The position numbers and the translations under genes were made by a program. From Isotricha intestinalis (lineage: Eukaryota; Ciliophora; Litostomatea; Vestibuliferida; Isotrichidae): a stretch of DNA of 26,188 bases. Shown one piece after another: positions 9,168 through 18,789 of the stretch; within the stretch, counting starts at the first letter, position 1, and each line of letters starts with the position of its first letter. Where the stretch lies: contig JAJJLU010000630.1 in NCBI GenBank assembly GCA_023807065.1, positions 1-26,188 of the forward strand, given 5' to 3'. A model generated the notes under the pieces. It did not search any database. It was not told the origin of the DNA and worked only from the letters and a program-made list of their open reading frames with translations.

Positions 9168-11507
9168 TTAAACAAGTTCGTCACAAAATTTTAGAGAAAT
9201 AATATATTTACTTTTACTTTCAACAGAAGGATTAGTAACAAACTTTAAAGCATAATCTAAAATTAGTTTCTGATATTTTTTATCCATTTGAAAAACTTCA
9301 GAAGCAAGAGCATCTTTTAAATGATAATAAGTGATAGTATTGTTATTTTGTAAATCCCAATTAGAAAGTGCATCATATAAATTAATATCATTTTCTTTTA
9401 AATAGTTTTTAATTTCAATATTTTCTTCAATAATTTTAGCTCTAGTTTTATTTTTTTTTCTATTAATTAAATCAGTAACACTTAAATAATTATGATTTCT
9501 TTTATTTCCCCTCATATGATATTTTCTAAAGCAATCTTTACAATAATGATTATTTTCACAATCTTTACATAAATATTCTACTTTGTTTTCTTTACAAATA
9601 AAACATATTTTTGTTCTTAATAATTGTTCATCTAATAGATTTTCTCTTTCTAACATTATTTTTCTATGTTCTTTCCATTTTTGTTGAATTAAACTAGCAG
9701 ATATATTTTTCTTATTTTCATTACTTATATATTTTTTATCTTTTAACCATCTAGAAGAAAATTGAGAAGCTGATTTTAAATCTTTTTTATTCCAATAATT
9801 TTTTCTTAATAAATAAGTTATTTTCTCAGCTGCTGCTTCTTTTTCTTTCATTTTTCTTTCATAGTTTTTTTTAAATAATTTACATATTCTTTTTGATAAA
9901 ATATATAAATAAATTCTTTGACATTTAACTTCTTTTCTTTTCAAATAACCCTTAATATTTTTATTTATTATAGTAGCACATTTATTTTTCATTGCTTTTT
10001 CAAATTCTAAGAAATATTCTCCTTTTAATTTATTTCTTAAATTTTCATTTCTATCAAATTGATTTTTTACTTTTATGTTTTCACCATCATAACTAAAATC
10101 AGAATCATCTGAATCAACATTTTCTAAATTATCTCCTTTGAAATTATTTTCCATAATAAAATTCTGAACTTTACTTTTTTTTTCTTCTTCTTCTTTTTTT
10201 CTTCTTTCTTCTTCTATTTTTTCTCTTGTTTTATTACATAAATTTTCTAAAAACTTAGCAAAAAATTCCACGGTTAATTCTTTTCCAGAATAAGTTTTTA
10301 ATATTCTACATAATGAAGAAGCTTCTTCTTCATCTAAAATATTTAATTGGATTAATTTATTTTTTGCATTATCAAGATCAATTAAATCTTGATTAAAATT
10401 TTCTAAATTTTTATTTTCTCCAAATCTTTTTGCAAAATCTAAATAATTTAAAGTAGTATGATCTAGATAATCTATTATTTTTTTCCCTAATAAAATATCT
10501 TCAATATTTTTATTTCTTCCTATTTTATTCTTAGCAATATATTGTTGATATAATTCATCTATTTCTTTATCAGGATTATTTCTCATATTTTCTAAATTAT
10601 CTAAATCTTCTTTAACTTTATTTCTCTTTCTATCTAATTCATTATGAATTAATTCATTGGTATTTTTGAATTTTTGCATTTCAATTTCTTCTTTATTAGC
10701 ATTTATTTTATTAGTCAGAGCATCTAATTGTTTCATCATTTCTCGACTTTGAGCTTCAAAACTATCATAATCATTATTATTAAAATTATCAAAAGTTGCA
10801 TTATCACCATAATTCATATTTTCAATTTGGAAAAAGTTAGTATTAGTATTATTATTTTTTTCTTTACCTTTTTCATTATTATAACTTAATTTTAAAAATC
10901 TTCTTAAACTAGCAAATCTTTCATTTTCACTTTGTCCATATTTCCTATATATTGAAATAAATCCTTCTAAATAATGCCCTGAACCTAAACCATTTCCAAC
11001 CCATTTTAATTCTCTATCTTTCATTTTTAAATAATTTATAAATAATTCATATTCTTTATTATTAAATGATGCTATATATATTTTCTCTTCTGTTGTCATT
11101 TTATCTGGATTTTTTAATAGTAATTTTCCTAATTCTATATTATCATCTATTTCTCTTAAAGAATTTGGTAAATGTTTATTTTTTGAAAAAAAATAATTTG
11201 GATTTTTTGAATTCAATTGGGTTTGAGCTAATTTTTTATTTAGTTCTTTTTGGTTTTTATTTATTTTTTTTATGTTTTTTTTCAATAAATTTGCCTCATT
11301 TTGCATTTTTTTATTTGATTGAGGTATAAATATTTTTTGAGATTTTTCAAATTGTTTCATTGTTTGATTCACTTTTTTTAATTGATTTTCTAAAGCTTTG
11401 CTTTTTCCTTTTTTTATTTGTTTTTTTATATCTGATTCTAAATCTCCATTTCCTAATGATTTTTTTCGGTATACTATATTTTTTGTTTGAGTTAATGTTG
11501 CTGACAT
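9168..11507 (-). CDS. Large coiled-coil protein with IQ motifs and a B-box-like zinc finger
   Basis: 779 residues, single exon, start in an A-rich context, stop TAA. In order: Lys/Gln-rich coiled coil (about 1-115); a compact globular-looking segment (about 130-210, including WVGNGLGSGHYLEGF); Asn-rich linker and coiled coil (about 245-320); a helical segment (about 330-430); a Glu/Lys-rich coil; a calmodulin-binding-like IQ stretch (ATIINKNIKGYLKRKEV near 535, SASLIQQKWKEHRK near 615); a zinc-binding module near 635-675 with CxxC, CKDC and CKDC pairs followed by two His, resembling a B-box/ZZ finger; and a helical C-terminus. Similar composite proteins occur in ciliary and centrosomal structures, so a cytoskeletal scaffold is plausible, but I do not recognise an orthologue. 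Confidence 0.75.
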   Translation of the reverse strand: MSATLTQTKNIVYRKKSLGNGDLESDIKKQIKKGKSKALENQLKKVNQTMKQFEKSQKIFIPQSNKKMQNEANLLKKNIKKINKNQKELNKKLAQTQLNSKNPNYFFSKNKHLPNSLREIDDNIELGKLLLKNPDKMTTEEKIYIASFNNKEYELFINYLKMKDRELKWVGNGLGSGHYLEGFISIYRKYGQSENERFASLRRFLKLSYNNEKGKEKNNNTNTNFFQIENMNYGDNATFDNFNNNDYDSFEAQSREMMKQLDALTNKINANKEEIEMQKFKNTNELIHNELDRKRNKVKEDLDNLENMRNNPDKEIDELYQQYIAKNKIGRNKNIEDILLGKKIIDYLDHTTLNYLDFAKRFGENKNLENFNQDLIDLDNAKNKLIQLNILDEEEASSLCRILKTYSGKELTVEFFAKFLENLCNKTREKIEEERRKKEEEEKKSKVQNFIMENNFKGDNLENVDSDDSDFSYDGENIKVKNQFDRNENLRNKLKGEYFLEFEKAMKNKCATIINKNIKGYLKRKEVKCQRIYLYILSKRICKLFKKNYERKMKEKEAAAEKITYLLRKNYWNKKDLKSASQFSSRWLKDKKYISNENKKNISASLIQQKWKEHRKIMLERENLLDEQLLRTKICFICKENKVEYLCKDCENNHYCKDCFRKYHMRGNKRNHNYLSVTDLINRKKNKTRAKIIEENIEIKNYLKENDINLYDALSNWDLQNNNTITYYHLKDALASEVFQMDKKYQKLILDYALKFVTNPSVESKSKYIISLKFCDELV

Positions 11508-11606
11508 TTTTTTATTTTATATTATTATTATATCAATTTAATTTTATTTACACTCCTTATGTTTCTATATTTTTATTTTTTTATTTATTATTATTATTTG
11601 AAAAAA

Positions 11607-12257
11607 ATGACAGAAAGTAAAACTGCAAAAATATATTAATAATATAGTCCATTCATCAAGTGAAAATGAATATTATCGTTGAATAAAAGAAAAAATTTAT
11701 AAATAAATACCATGATACCAAATTCAGAAGATGAGATAAGTCAAAAAAATAAAAGAGTAAAAAATCAATATTATTCAGAAAATATGTTAAAATTTCGTTT
11801 AAAAGAATAATTAAAAAATATATTTACTTTAGGAAAATTAGGAAATACATTTACATTATGGCTAGATGATAATGGAAATCCAAAAATTTTCATAGCACCA
11901 AATTTTATATATTATTATTTGATAAATATAATAATTTCATCTAGTATTTTCACATATATATTTTGGTTTATTGATATAATTACAAATTGTGAAATTTTGA
12001 TTGGTTTATTTACTTATTTTTTTTTGGTTTATTCAATTTCTTAATTCTTTTTTAATTAATGAGGTTATCCTCAAATTAGTATTGAATCTCTTACAGGAAA
12101 TAAAGATATGAAATATTGTAATATATGTGAAATTTGGTATAATCCTGAAAAAAAAGTTAAACATTGGAGTATTTGTGATATTGTATTGAAGATAATTTGT
12201 GTCATTTTTTATTTTATCAGAAAATGTATAGGAAAGGAAAAAATAATAAATGTTTAA
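11607..12257 (+). pseudogene. Decayed DHHC-type palmitoyltransferase gene
   Basis: From ATG 11712 to TAA 12257 one frame reads as a membrane protein but holds in-frame TAA at 11808, 12042 and 12057 and TGA at 12060. It contains LGKLGNTFTLWLDDNGNPKI, two hydrophobic segments (about 11895-12035), then GYPQISIESLTGN and a Cys-rich stretch from about 12108 (KYCNICEIWYNPEKKVKHWSIC), matching the first half of a DHHC zinc domain (CxxC...P...K.HCxxC) with HC changed to HW. Just after this, small indels shift the frame so the expected DHHC tetrad is destroyed, though KCIGK (normally following it) survives. An N-terminal piece (MTESKTAKIY..., from 11607) lies in another frame. DHHC enzymes S-acylate proteins at membranes; this copy cannot. 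Head-to-head with the gene to its left. Confidence 0.75.
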
Positions 12258-12423
12258 AAAAAAACTTTTATTATATTAAGTCTTTTTTAATTTGGTATTT
12301 TATATTTTCATTTAATTAATTAATTATAAATAAGTAAGTTTATTTATATTAATATAAATTATTTTTTAATTTTTTGAAAATTTATGTTTTTTAGGTATTT
12401 ATAATTTAAAATTAATTACTAAA

Positions 12424-13904
12424 CTATTTATCATTTTCAATATCCATTTTTTTCACTATTTCATAATATTGATTTAATTTATCAATAATATTTTTTTGAT
12501 AAAGAATATTTTCTTTAATTTTGGCTGGAGAGGTTTTTTTATCTTCAATTATTCCAACATATATTAACATTTCTTTGATTAAAAAAACAACTAAACCAGT
12601 AGTTCCACAAATTTTACCATAATAAGAGGGATTTATTTTATCTAATTGGTTAATAGCTAATTTTCTAACTTTATTTAAATTATTATTATCTAAATAAAAT
12701 TTTTGTGAAGAATCAATAAAAAATTTACTTAAAGACTCATTTTTATTATCTATAATAAATTTAGAAAATTTTTCCCAAAATTCTCTTTCATCTTTAATTT
12801 TAACTAAATCCTCTTTTTTTAATAATTGACAAAAGATTTTATATACAATTAATATTTCTTTTAATTTATTTTCTTCTGGAGGTTTTTGAAATATTTTTAA
12901 ATAAGATTCTTGATCTAATAATTCTAAAGCTTTTATTGTTCCTCTTCCTAAATTAAAAGAAGGAATTGCAGCATTTAATTCCTCAGGTTTATATTTCATT
13001 TCAAGCATATTTAATTTACTTTCATAAGTTTGTCCTATGAAAAGACCAAATATTTTTTTATATGAATTTTGAATATTATTTAAAGCTTCGATTAAAGTTT
13101 TTAAATATAATTTTTTATTAATAGAATAAAAAATTAATTTATCATTATCATTTAAATAAGGAATAATATTGTTATTTACAATATCTTTCTCCATTAAATC
13201 ATTAAAACAAACTTTCTTATTCAAACTATGATTAACACTAATATTATTATTATTAGCATTAGAATGAGTAGTATTTTTCTTTATATTTCCTTTTCCTTTA
13301 TTATTAACATTAATATTTTTTTTTCCAAATAAATTAGTTGTAGTATTACTATTTTTAAGAATAGGTTGAATACTTTTTCTTCCAATATTTTCATTTTTAT
13401 GAGTAAATAAATTACTACCTATACTTTTTCTTCCATTAGATTTGTCTCTTCCAATACTAGGTCTAGTTGACATTCTTTCAGTATTTGGACCTAAACTTTT
13501 TCTTCCTCCGAATATATTTCCTAATGATTTAGTGTTTGTTAATGTTTTTCTACCATAATCTGTTGTAGTGTTTAAATTTTGTTTTGGTTCTTTTTTATTT
13601 GATTTTGAAGGACTTATTTTTAATCCTATTGTTTTTCTTGATGTTTGAGGCATAATACTTTTTCTTTGATCTTTTTGCATTTTTTCTATTTTTTCTTTTT
13701 CTCTTTTTTCTTCTTCATTTTATCCTTTTTTATTTTTTCTTCTCGTAATTTTGCCAAAGTTTCTATTTTTTTTCCTAATAAATCAAATTCTGTTTTTGTA
13801 TATGATAATGATGATATGTCTTCTTTCCCTTTTTCCTCTAAATATAATAATTTTTCGTTTAAAAGCTTTTTTAAAAGGTCATTTAGTAATTCTTTATTTG
13901 ACAT
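12424..13904 (-). CDS. Protein with repeated RKS/RKT motifs and F-box-like helical domain; one apparent frameshift
   Basis: The N-terminal frame (13904-13686, MSNKELLNDLLKKLLNEKLL...) ends in TAG after a Lys-rich run, but from about 13718 the protein-like sequence continues in another frame (NEEEKREKEKIEKMQKDQ...) to TAG at 12426-12424. One missing A in the sense-strand A4 run (T run 13718-13721) would join them into ~493 residues; a start at ATG 13680 alone would give 418. Features: coiled-coil N-terminus; a basic Ser/Thr/Asn region with six RK(S/T) repeats, four written GRK(S/T) (for example GGRKSLGPN, NGRKSIGSN), resembling basophilic kinase sites; then KDIVNNNIIPYLNDNDKLIF, F-box-like at the level of pattern; then ~200 residues of conserved-looking helices (ELNAAIPSFNLGRGTIKALE, FWEKFSKFI). 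Function unknown. Confidence 0.65.
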
Positions 13905-14277
13905 TTTTTTTGAATGTTTGAAAAAGTATTTATTTATTATTAAATATTAATTTTCATTTTTGAGTTTTATATTTTTTGTTAATGGATAATTATATTTAAT
14001 GAATTATTGTAAAAAGAATAAAAATTATAATTTATTAATTTGAAATTCTTTCAAAATTAAATAAACTAAAATAATTTCCAATAAATTCATTAAATTTTTA
14101 GTATAAATCTATAAATTCTACTTATTTTAATAATAATTTTTCTGTATTATTTATTTCTTTGGTTGAACTTCTAGAAAAAGAAATAGTTAAATTATATTAT
14201 AAAATAAATGAATAAAATAAAAAATAAAAAAAATTATTTGTGAATAACACAATTCTAATTATTTATTATTATATTTA
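13905..14277. other. Intergenic region, nothing recognisable
   Basis: About 370 very AT-rich bases upstream of the RKS-repeat gene and downstream of the coiled-coil gene (both minus). Neither strand shows a protein-like frame longer than a few codons, and no RNA gene is apparent. Confidence 0.5.
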
Positions 14278-15768
14278 TTATTTATTCATTAAATTCATAG
14301 CACTATTTCTTAAAATATTTTCTCCTTCTCTCATTTCTTTATTCAAAGGAACAATATATCTATTATATCTATAATTAAAAGCAGGATTTAAAATTGTATT
14401 ATTTTGTAAAATAGTTTCCCCTAAATCATATTTTTTAGGATTATAAGGATTAACTTCAACAAATTTAGATTTATTAATTAAATTATAATCAGGAGCATTG
14501 ACATATAAATATTCATTTTGAAACATAGGAGTTCCTTCAGCTAAAGCTTCTTTAGTATAACCTTCATCCATTAATTTTCTTGGTAATTGTTGTACAACTT
14601 GTTGATCTAAATATTGTCTATATTGTCTTTTTAAATCATCATCATACATTTTTTGTAATTGTTGCATTTTTGATAATCTTTCTCTTTCTAATCTTCTTAT
14701 TTCTTCTTGTTCTTTTCTCCTTAAAGCCATTTCATTTTTAAATGCTTGATTTTGAGCAACTAAACTTTTATTATAATCTTCATATTGTTTATTTATTTCT
14801 TTATATGAAGGATATGTTATATTATAATAATGATCAAAATAAGCATTATTTGTTACATCTGTTCCTTCTCTTCTTCCTCCTTCATATAATAAACTTTGAC
14901 CTTTTTTATCTGGAACTCCTACATAAATACTATTATTTGTATATTTTGGTTGTTGATATAAATTTGAATTTAAATTTAAATTTGAGTTTATATTTGTATT
15001 TATATTTGAATTTATATTTTCTACACTTTTACTTTTTTGAATATTTATATTGTTATTATTATTATAATCATTTGATGATCTACCTGTTGTTTCAACAAAA
15101 CGATAGTTATCATAAACATTATTTCTAGTTTTATAATTAATATCATTATTATTTGGATCATTTGAAATATAATTAAAATTAGCTTGTTGTTGATATTGTA
15201 GATTATCACTATCTTTATAAACATTAATATTATCTTGAAAATTAATATCACTTAAATTAGTATTATGAGCTAATTTCGGAGGTTGAGTTAAATTTTTTTC
15301 ATCAGGATAATTACTAACAACTTTATTATCTAAAGAATATCTTTTTGTTAAAATATTATAATGAGAAGTAGCTCTATTTTTAGCTTTAAATTCATCATAT
15401 AATTTCCCATTAATATCATTTTTTTCACTCATTTTTTCAATTCTTTCTTTAAATTGTCTTAATCTTGCATCAGAATTTAAAGGAAGAGAAACTAAAGTAG
15501 GTTCTAATTTTTCTTGTACTTCCTTTAACATTTTTTCATGTTTATATTCTTGTCCTTTTAAATATTCATTATATTGTTTTGCCATTAATTCTTTTTTTCT
15601 TTTTAACTTTTCTTCTTCTTCTTCTCTTATATCTTGTTGAACTCTATAATTTGATTCCATTTCTCTTCTTAATCGTTGTTGACGCTCATTTTCATATCTT
15701 AATCTTTGATTCTCTAAATCTTGTTTATATCTAAGAGACATTTGCTCTTTTTGTTCTTTGTCTATCAT
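14278..15768 (-). CDS. Charged coiled-coil protein with Asn/Tyr-rich middle
   Basis: 496 residues, single exon, stop TAA. Residues 1-90 form a strongly charged, Arg/Glu/Gln-rich single helix or coiled coil (RYKQDLENQRLRYENERQQR, REEEEEKLKRKKELMAK). The middle (about 130-300) is low in complexity, rich in Asn, Tyr and Ser, with a repeated NINSNLNLNSN-type tract. A second charged coil lies near 345-400 (MALRRKEQEEIRRLERERLS, MYDDDLKRQYRQYLDQQ). The C-terminus (NPYNPKKYDLGETIL, NPAFNYRYNRYIVPL) is Tyr/Pro-rich and may be conserved. No enzyme motif. Architecture is typical of ciliate cortical or flagellar-associated filament proteins, but I cannot name a family. Confidence 0.75.
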   Translation of the reverse strand: MIDKEQKEQMSLRYKQDLENQRLRYENERQQRLRREMESNYRVQQDIREEEEEKLKRKKELMAKQYNEYLKGQEYKHEKMLKEVQEKLEPTLVSLPLNSDARLRQFKERIEKMSEKNDINGKLYDEFKAKNRATSHYNILTKRYSLDNKVVSNYPDEKNLTQPPKLAHNTNLSDINFQDNINVYKDSDNLQYQQQANFNYISNDPNNNDINYKTRNNVYDNYRFVETTGRSSNDYNNNNNINIQKSKSVENINSNINTNINSNLNLNSNLYQQPKYTNNSIYVGVPDKKGQSLLYEGGRREGTDVTNNAYFDHYYNITYPSYKEINKQYEDYNKSLVAQNQAFKNEMALRRKEQEEIRRLERERLSKMQQLQKMYDDDLKRQYRQYLDQQVVQQLPRKLMDEGYTKEALAEGTPMFQNEYLYVNAPDYNLINKSKFVEVNPYNPKKYDLGETILQNNTILNPAFNYRYNRYIVPLNKEMREGENILRNSAMNLMNK

Positions 15769-16520
15769 TTTTATTTTAATAACGTTTTAATTAAGTTATT
15801 TTTATTAATATTATTTTTTTTAATTTTAAAAAAACAGAGAAAAAAATATTTTCTCAAATCAATAAAATTTTTTGTTCTTCAATCATTAATAAAATAAAAA
15901 AAAGATGAATAACACAAAATTCAAAAATCATGGAAAATCAAAGAAACAATCAAAAAAAAAATATTACTCAAACTATAAACCAAATTTTCTTTTAACTTCT
16001 CTTTCTTGTTTCGACTTTTCAAGTTTTGAAAAAAAATAAAATAAAAGAAATGTTTTTAATTTAAATTAAACTTTAATACATATTTATGAAGTATTCGATA
16101 ATTTAATTTTCCTTAAATTTTCATAATTATTTATTACTTCATTATTTTTTTCATAAAAGAAATTATTATTTCATATTTTTTTCATAAATTTATTCTAAAA
16201 TCTACATTATAATTGTTTCAATTGCTTTAATATAACTGTTTCCTTCTCCAAAACATTTTAAAAAATTCTATGTTTTTATTTTATTTTATTGATTTCTTAT
16301 TTTACTTAATATTATTCATGTAAATTTTTTTATTTTCATTCACTTTACATTTTATTTTACAAATTATTTTATTAAAAAGTTTAATTGTAATTGTAGTAGA
16401 AAACTACTTTAAATATTAAATTATATATATTATAATTTATAAAATTAAAAACAATCTAAACAATAAAACATATTGATCTTTATCATTAATAAATAACATA
16501 AAAATGTAATTTGACAAATT
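15769..16520. other. Gene-poor stretch with faint minus-strand coding relic
   Basis: About 750 bases between two minus-strand genes. On the minus strand around 16255-16205 a frame reads CFGEGNSYIKAIETIIM and is cut by TAG, TAA and further stops; further on (about 16155-16085) another frame reads ENNEVINNYENLRK-like sequence ending in TAA. This looks like remains of a gene but is too broken to name. The rest is AT-rich with no visible feature; it must also contain the promoter of the coiled-coil gene (start at 15768). Confidence 0.3.
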
Positions 16521-17636
16521 TTATATATAAGAAAGTGGACAAAATTTATCTAAATTATGAGAAATATAGTTATTATTATGATAATCAAAATAAGCATTAT
16601 ATAAATCATTTTTCTTTTGATTAAAATGGTTAATATGATTATTATTTAATATAAAAATTTCCCAATCATTATAAAATTTCTTTTTTCCAAGATTTAAACA
16701 AAATGGATTTTTTTCAAAAAACAATTGGATTGCACAACATATAGAACAAATTGCTTTTTCTTTATCATTTAAATTATAAAATTTAACATAATGTACACTA
16801 ATTTTTCCAAAATAAATTGCTGTTTCTTGAATTTTTTGATAAATAATAAAAGAGTCATTACAAATTAAATTTAATTTATTATTTGAATAAAAATCAAAAA
16901 AATAAATTTTAATAAAATCATAAACAGAACTAATAATTAAATTTTCAAAAGATATAACTTCTAAAATTCTCATTGTTTGACTTTTAATTATAATATCTTT
17001 AAATTTATTATGTCCTATTTTAACTACAAAATGTTTTAAAGGAATAGGATAAATTTCTTCAAATTTATTTGCAATATACATGCTTGCAATCCCAATTAAA
17101 TGAATATTTTGATTTTTAAGTATTGAATTTGTTTTAAATAAAAATTGATCCATTATAGAAACAGAAAGAAAAAAAGTTTCATTAGAACAATTATAACATG
17201 ATAATACTTCAATCATCCAATCTATCATTTTCATTCTTGCATTTTCACTTAATTTATGTTTAGATAAAAAATATTCTGGAATTGAATTTTTTACTGCTAA
17301 CATTTTATTAAATGAATATATTTTTTCACCATATTTTAATAAATTTTTTCTACTTTCTAACTCAAAATATTTTTCATTTAAATTTTCCTTTGTAAAAGTA
17401 AATGGATTATTTTTTGATTGGGAAATTGGATTTGATGTTATATTTAAATTCTTTATTTTTTCACTTAAACTTTCTTCATTTTCTTCACTTGAAATTTCCA
17501 TTTTTAAATTTTCATTTAAATCATTTGTTTTATTATATTGTTTTATAACTTTTATATCTTGATTATTCATTTCTATATTTTCTTTATCTTCTGGATCTTC
17601 AATTCCATAGTTCAAAAATGAATTTTCAGTAATCAT
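16521..17636 (-). CDS. Mitotic-type (A/B-like) cyclin
   Basis: 371 residues, single exon, stop TAA. Cyclins bind and activate cyclin-dependent kinases. Cyclin-box landmarks: RMKMIDWMIEVL (134-145), the counterpart of the MRAILVDWLVEV helix of A/B cyclins with the key Arg and Asp-Trp present; FLSVSIMDQFL (156-166); IGIASMYIANKFEEIYP (181-197), containing the conserved Lys-Phe-Glu-Glu that contacts the kinase; then a divergent second cyclin fold (about 230-345) rich in Phe and Asn. The acidic N-terminus (1-80) is disordered-looking; I see no clear destruction box near the N-terminus. The second fold is AT-driven and low in similarity, so the subclass is uncertain, while cyclin identity is firm. 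The start has a weaker context (TTAT before ATG) than its neighbours. Confidence 0.88.
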   Translation of the reverse strand: MITENSFLNYGIEDPEDKENIEMNNQDIKVIKQYNKTNDLNENLKMEISSEENEESLSEKIKNLNITSNPISQSKNNPFTFTKENLNEKYFELESRKNLLKYGEKIYSFNKMLAVKNSIPEYFLSKHKLSENARMKMIDWMIEVLSCYNCSNETFFLSVSIMDQFLFKTNSILKNQNIHLIGIASMYIANKFEEIYPIPLKHFVVKIGHNKFKDIIIKSQTMRILEVISFENLIISSVYDFIKIYFFDFYSNNKLNLICNDSFIIYQKIQETAIYFGKISVHYVKFYNLNDKEKAICSICCAIQLFFEKNPFCLNLGKKKFYNDWEIFILNNNHINHFNQKKNDLYNAYFDYHNNNYISHNLDKFCPLSYI

Positions 17637-17880
17637 ATAATTTTTTACTTTATTTTATTTAAATTTAATTAATTTTTTTCTCTTATATAATAAATAAATA
17701 ATCAAAATTTCTTTTTTTATTTTTAAATAAAATAAAATTTAATTAAAACTTAAAAAAATAATTCAAAAAAAAAAAGATAAAAAAATATTTCTAAATAAAT
17801 TATATTAAGAAATATATATATATATCTTTTAAAAATTCATCAAAAAATTTAAAATAGAAATAGAATTGAACATCGTTTAT

Positions 17881-18684
17881 TTATCAGGTGTTTTAAAACC
17901 TAACATATTTTCTTTTTGATTGTCTTTATTTACATTGATAAAATATTTTATGTTTTTTTTGGTTATGAAAATTGCCCTCATCTAATTTAAAAAGTTCAAA
18001 AATAAAATGATCATCTAATAAAATTATTTCTTCAATTCTTACAATTTAATTATTATTAATTGAAAATAAAGATTTATCTAATCCAATAAATGATTCTTTT
18101 GAATGATAATATGCAAATTTTATTATTATTACTCAAAATTTATTTGAGCAAGAAATTGCTTTTTTATCAATAATCTTTTTTTAAATAAAACAGAAAAAAC
18201 TAATTCATTATCTTTAAAGGAAATAAAGTTTTTTTATGGAATAACAATAGACACTCCATGATAAAGAAATATTTTTTTATTATTTTAATTGTAATTAAAA
18301 TTAATAATATTATTTGTTTTATGATTATTATTAGTATTATATTTTTAATTTATACATGCTTTTATTATAGTATCTTCTTCTTTTTTTATTATATTATTTT
18401 CTTCATTTTTTACTTTTATTGAATTTGATCTTAAACTTTTATTTTCACTTTTTTTTAAACACAGAATATTTCTTTGAATTTTTTAAGCTGATTTTCTTTC
18501 ATTTAAATATATAACCAATTTATTTGTGATTTATATTGGTTTTATGTTTCGTAGTTTTCATAATAATTATTATAAATATATCTTTCTCTTTTTTTTTGCA
18601 AGGTTATAACTACATTTAAAATTGTGTTTTCCAAATAAATTTAAAATTGTATTCAAACATAAAAATTGTGATTTCTTTTGTCAT
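17881..18684 (-). pseudogene. Large decayed gene, family unknown
   Basis: This stretch between the cyclin and the transporter is full of broken protein-like frames on the minus strand. Starting from ATG 18684 (MTKEITIFMFEYNFKFIW...), then through several stops, a frame with SLRSNSIKVKNEENN and IFLYHGVSIVIP-stop-KNFISFKDNELVFSVLF is followed, after loss of about one base, by FAYYHSKESFIGLDKSLFS and IVRIEEIILLDDHFIFELF, and then in a third frame by NVNKDNQKENMLGFKTPDK ending at TAA (17883-17881). Most in-frame stops are TAA in places where CAA (Gln) would fit. Stops and frame changes together indicate a pseudogene. The protein was soluble-looking with an Asn-rich N-terminal half; I recognise no domain. 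Confidence 0.6.
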
Positions 18685-18789
18685 TTTTTTATAAAATAAA
18701 TAACTGAAAATGTAAATTAAATTAAAAAAAAATAAAAATAAAAATCCTAATCTTAAATTCTAAAATTTTTTTTAAATTAAATTAATATT

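Noticed and set aside
12027..12063. A 37-nt intron that would remove the stops in the DHHC relic
   Set aside because: GT...AG borders exist but splicing would put the Cys-rich half out of frame, and the stop at 11808 and destroyed DHHC motif would remain.
14742..15251. Leu/Tyr-rich and Ile-rich frames on both strands within the charged coiled-coil gene
   Set aside because: Shadow frames created by the repeated Asn/Tyr codons; composition is typical of AT-rich antisense or shifted reading.
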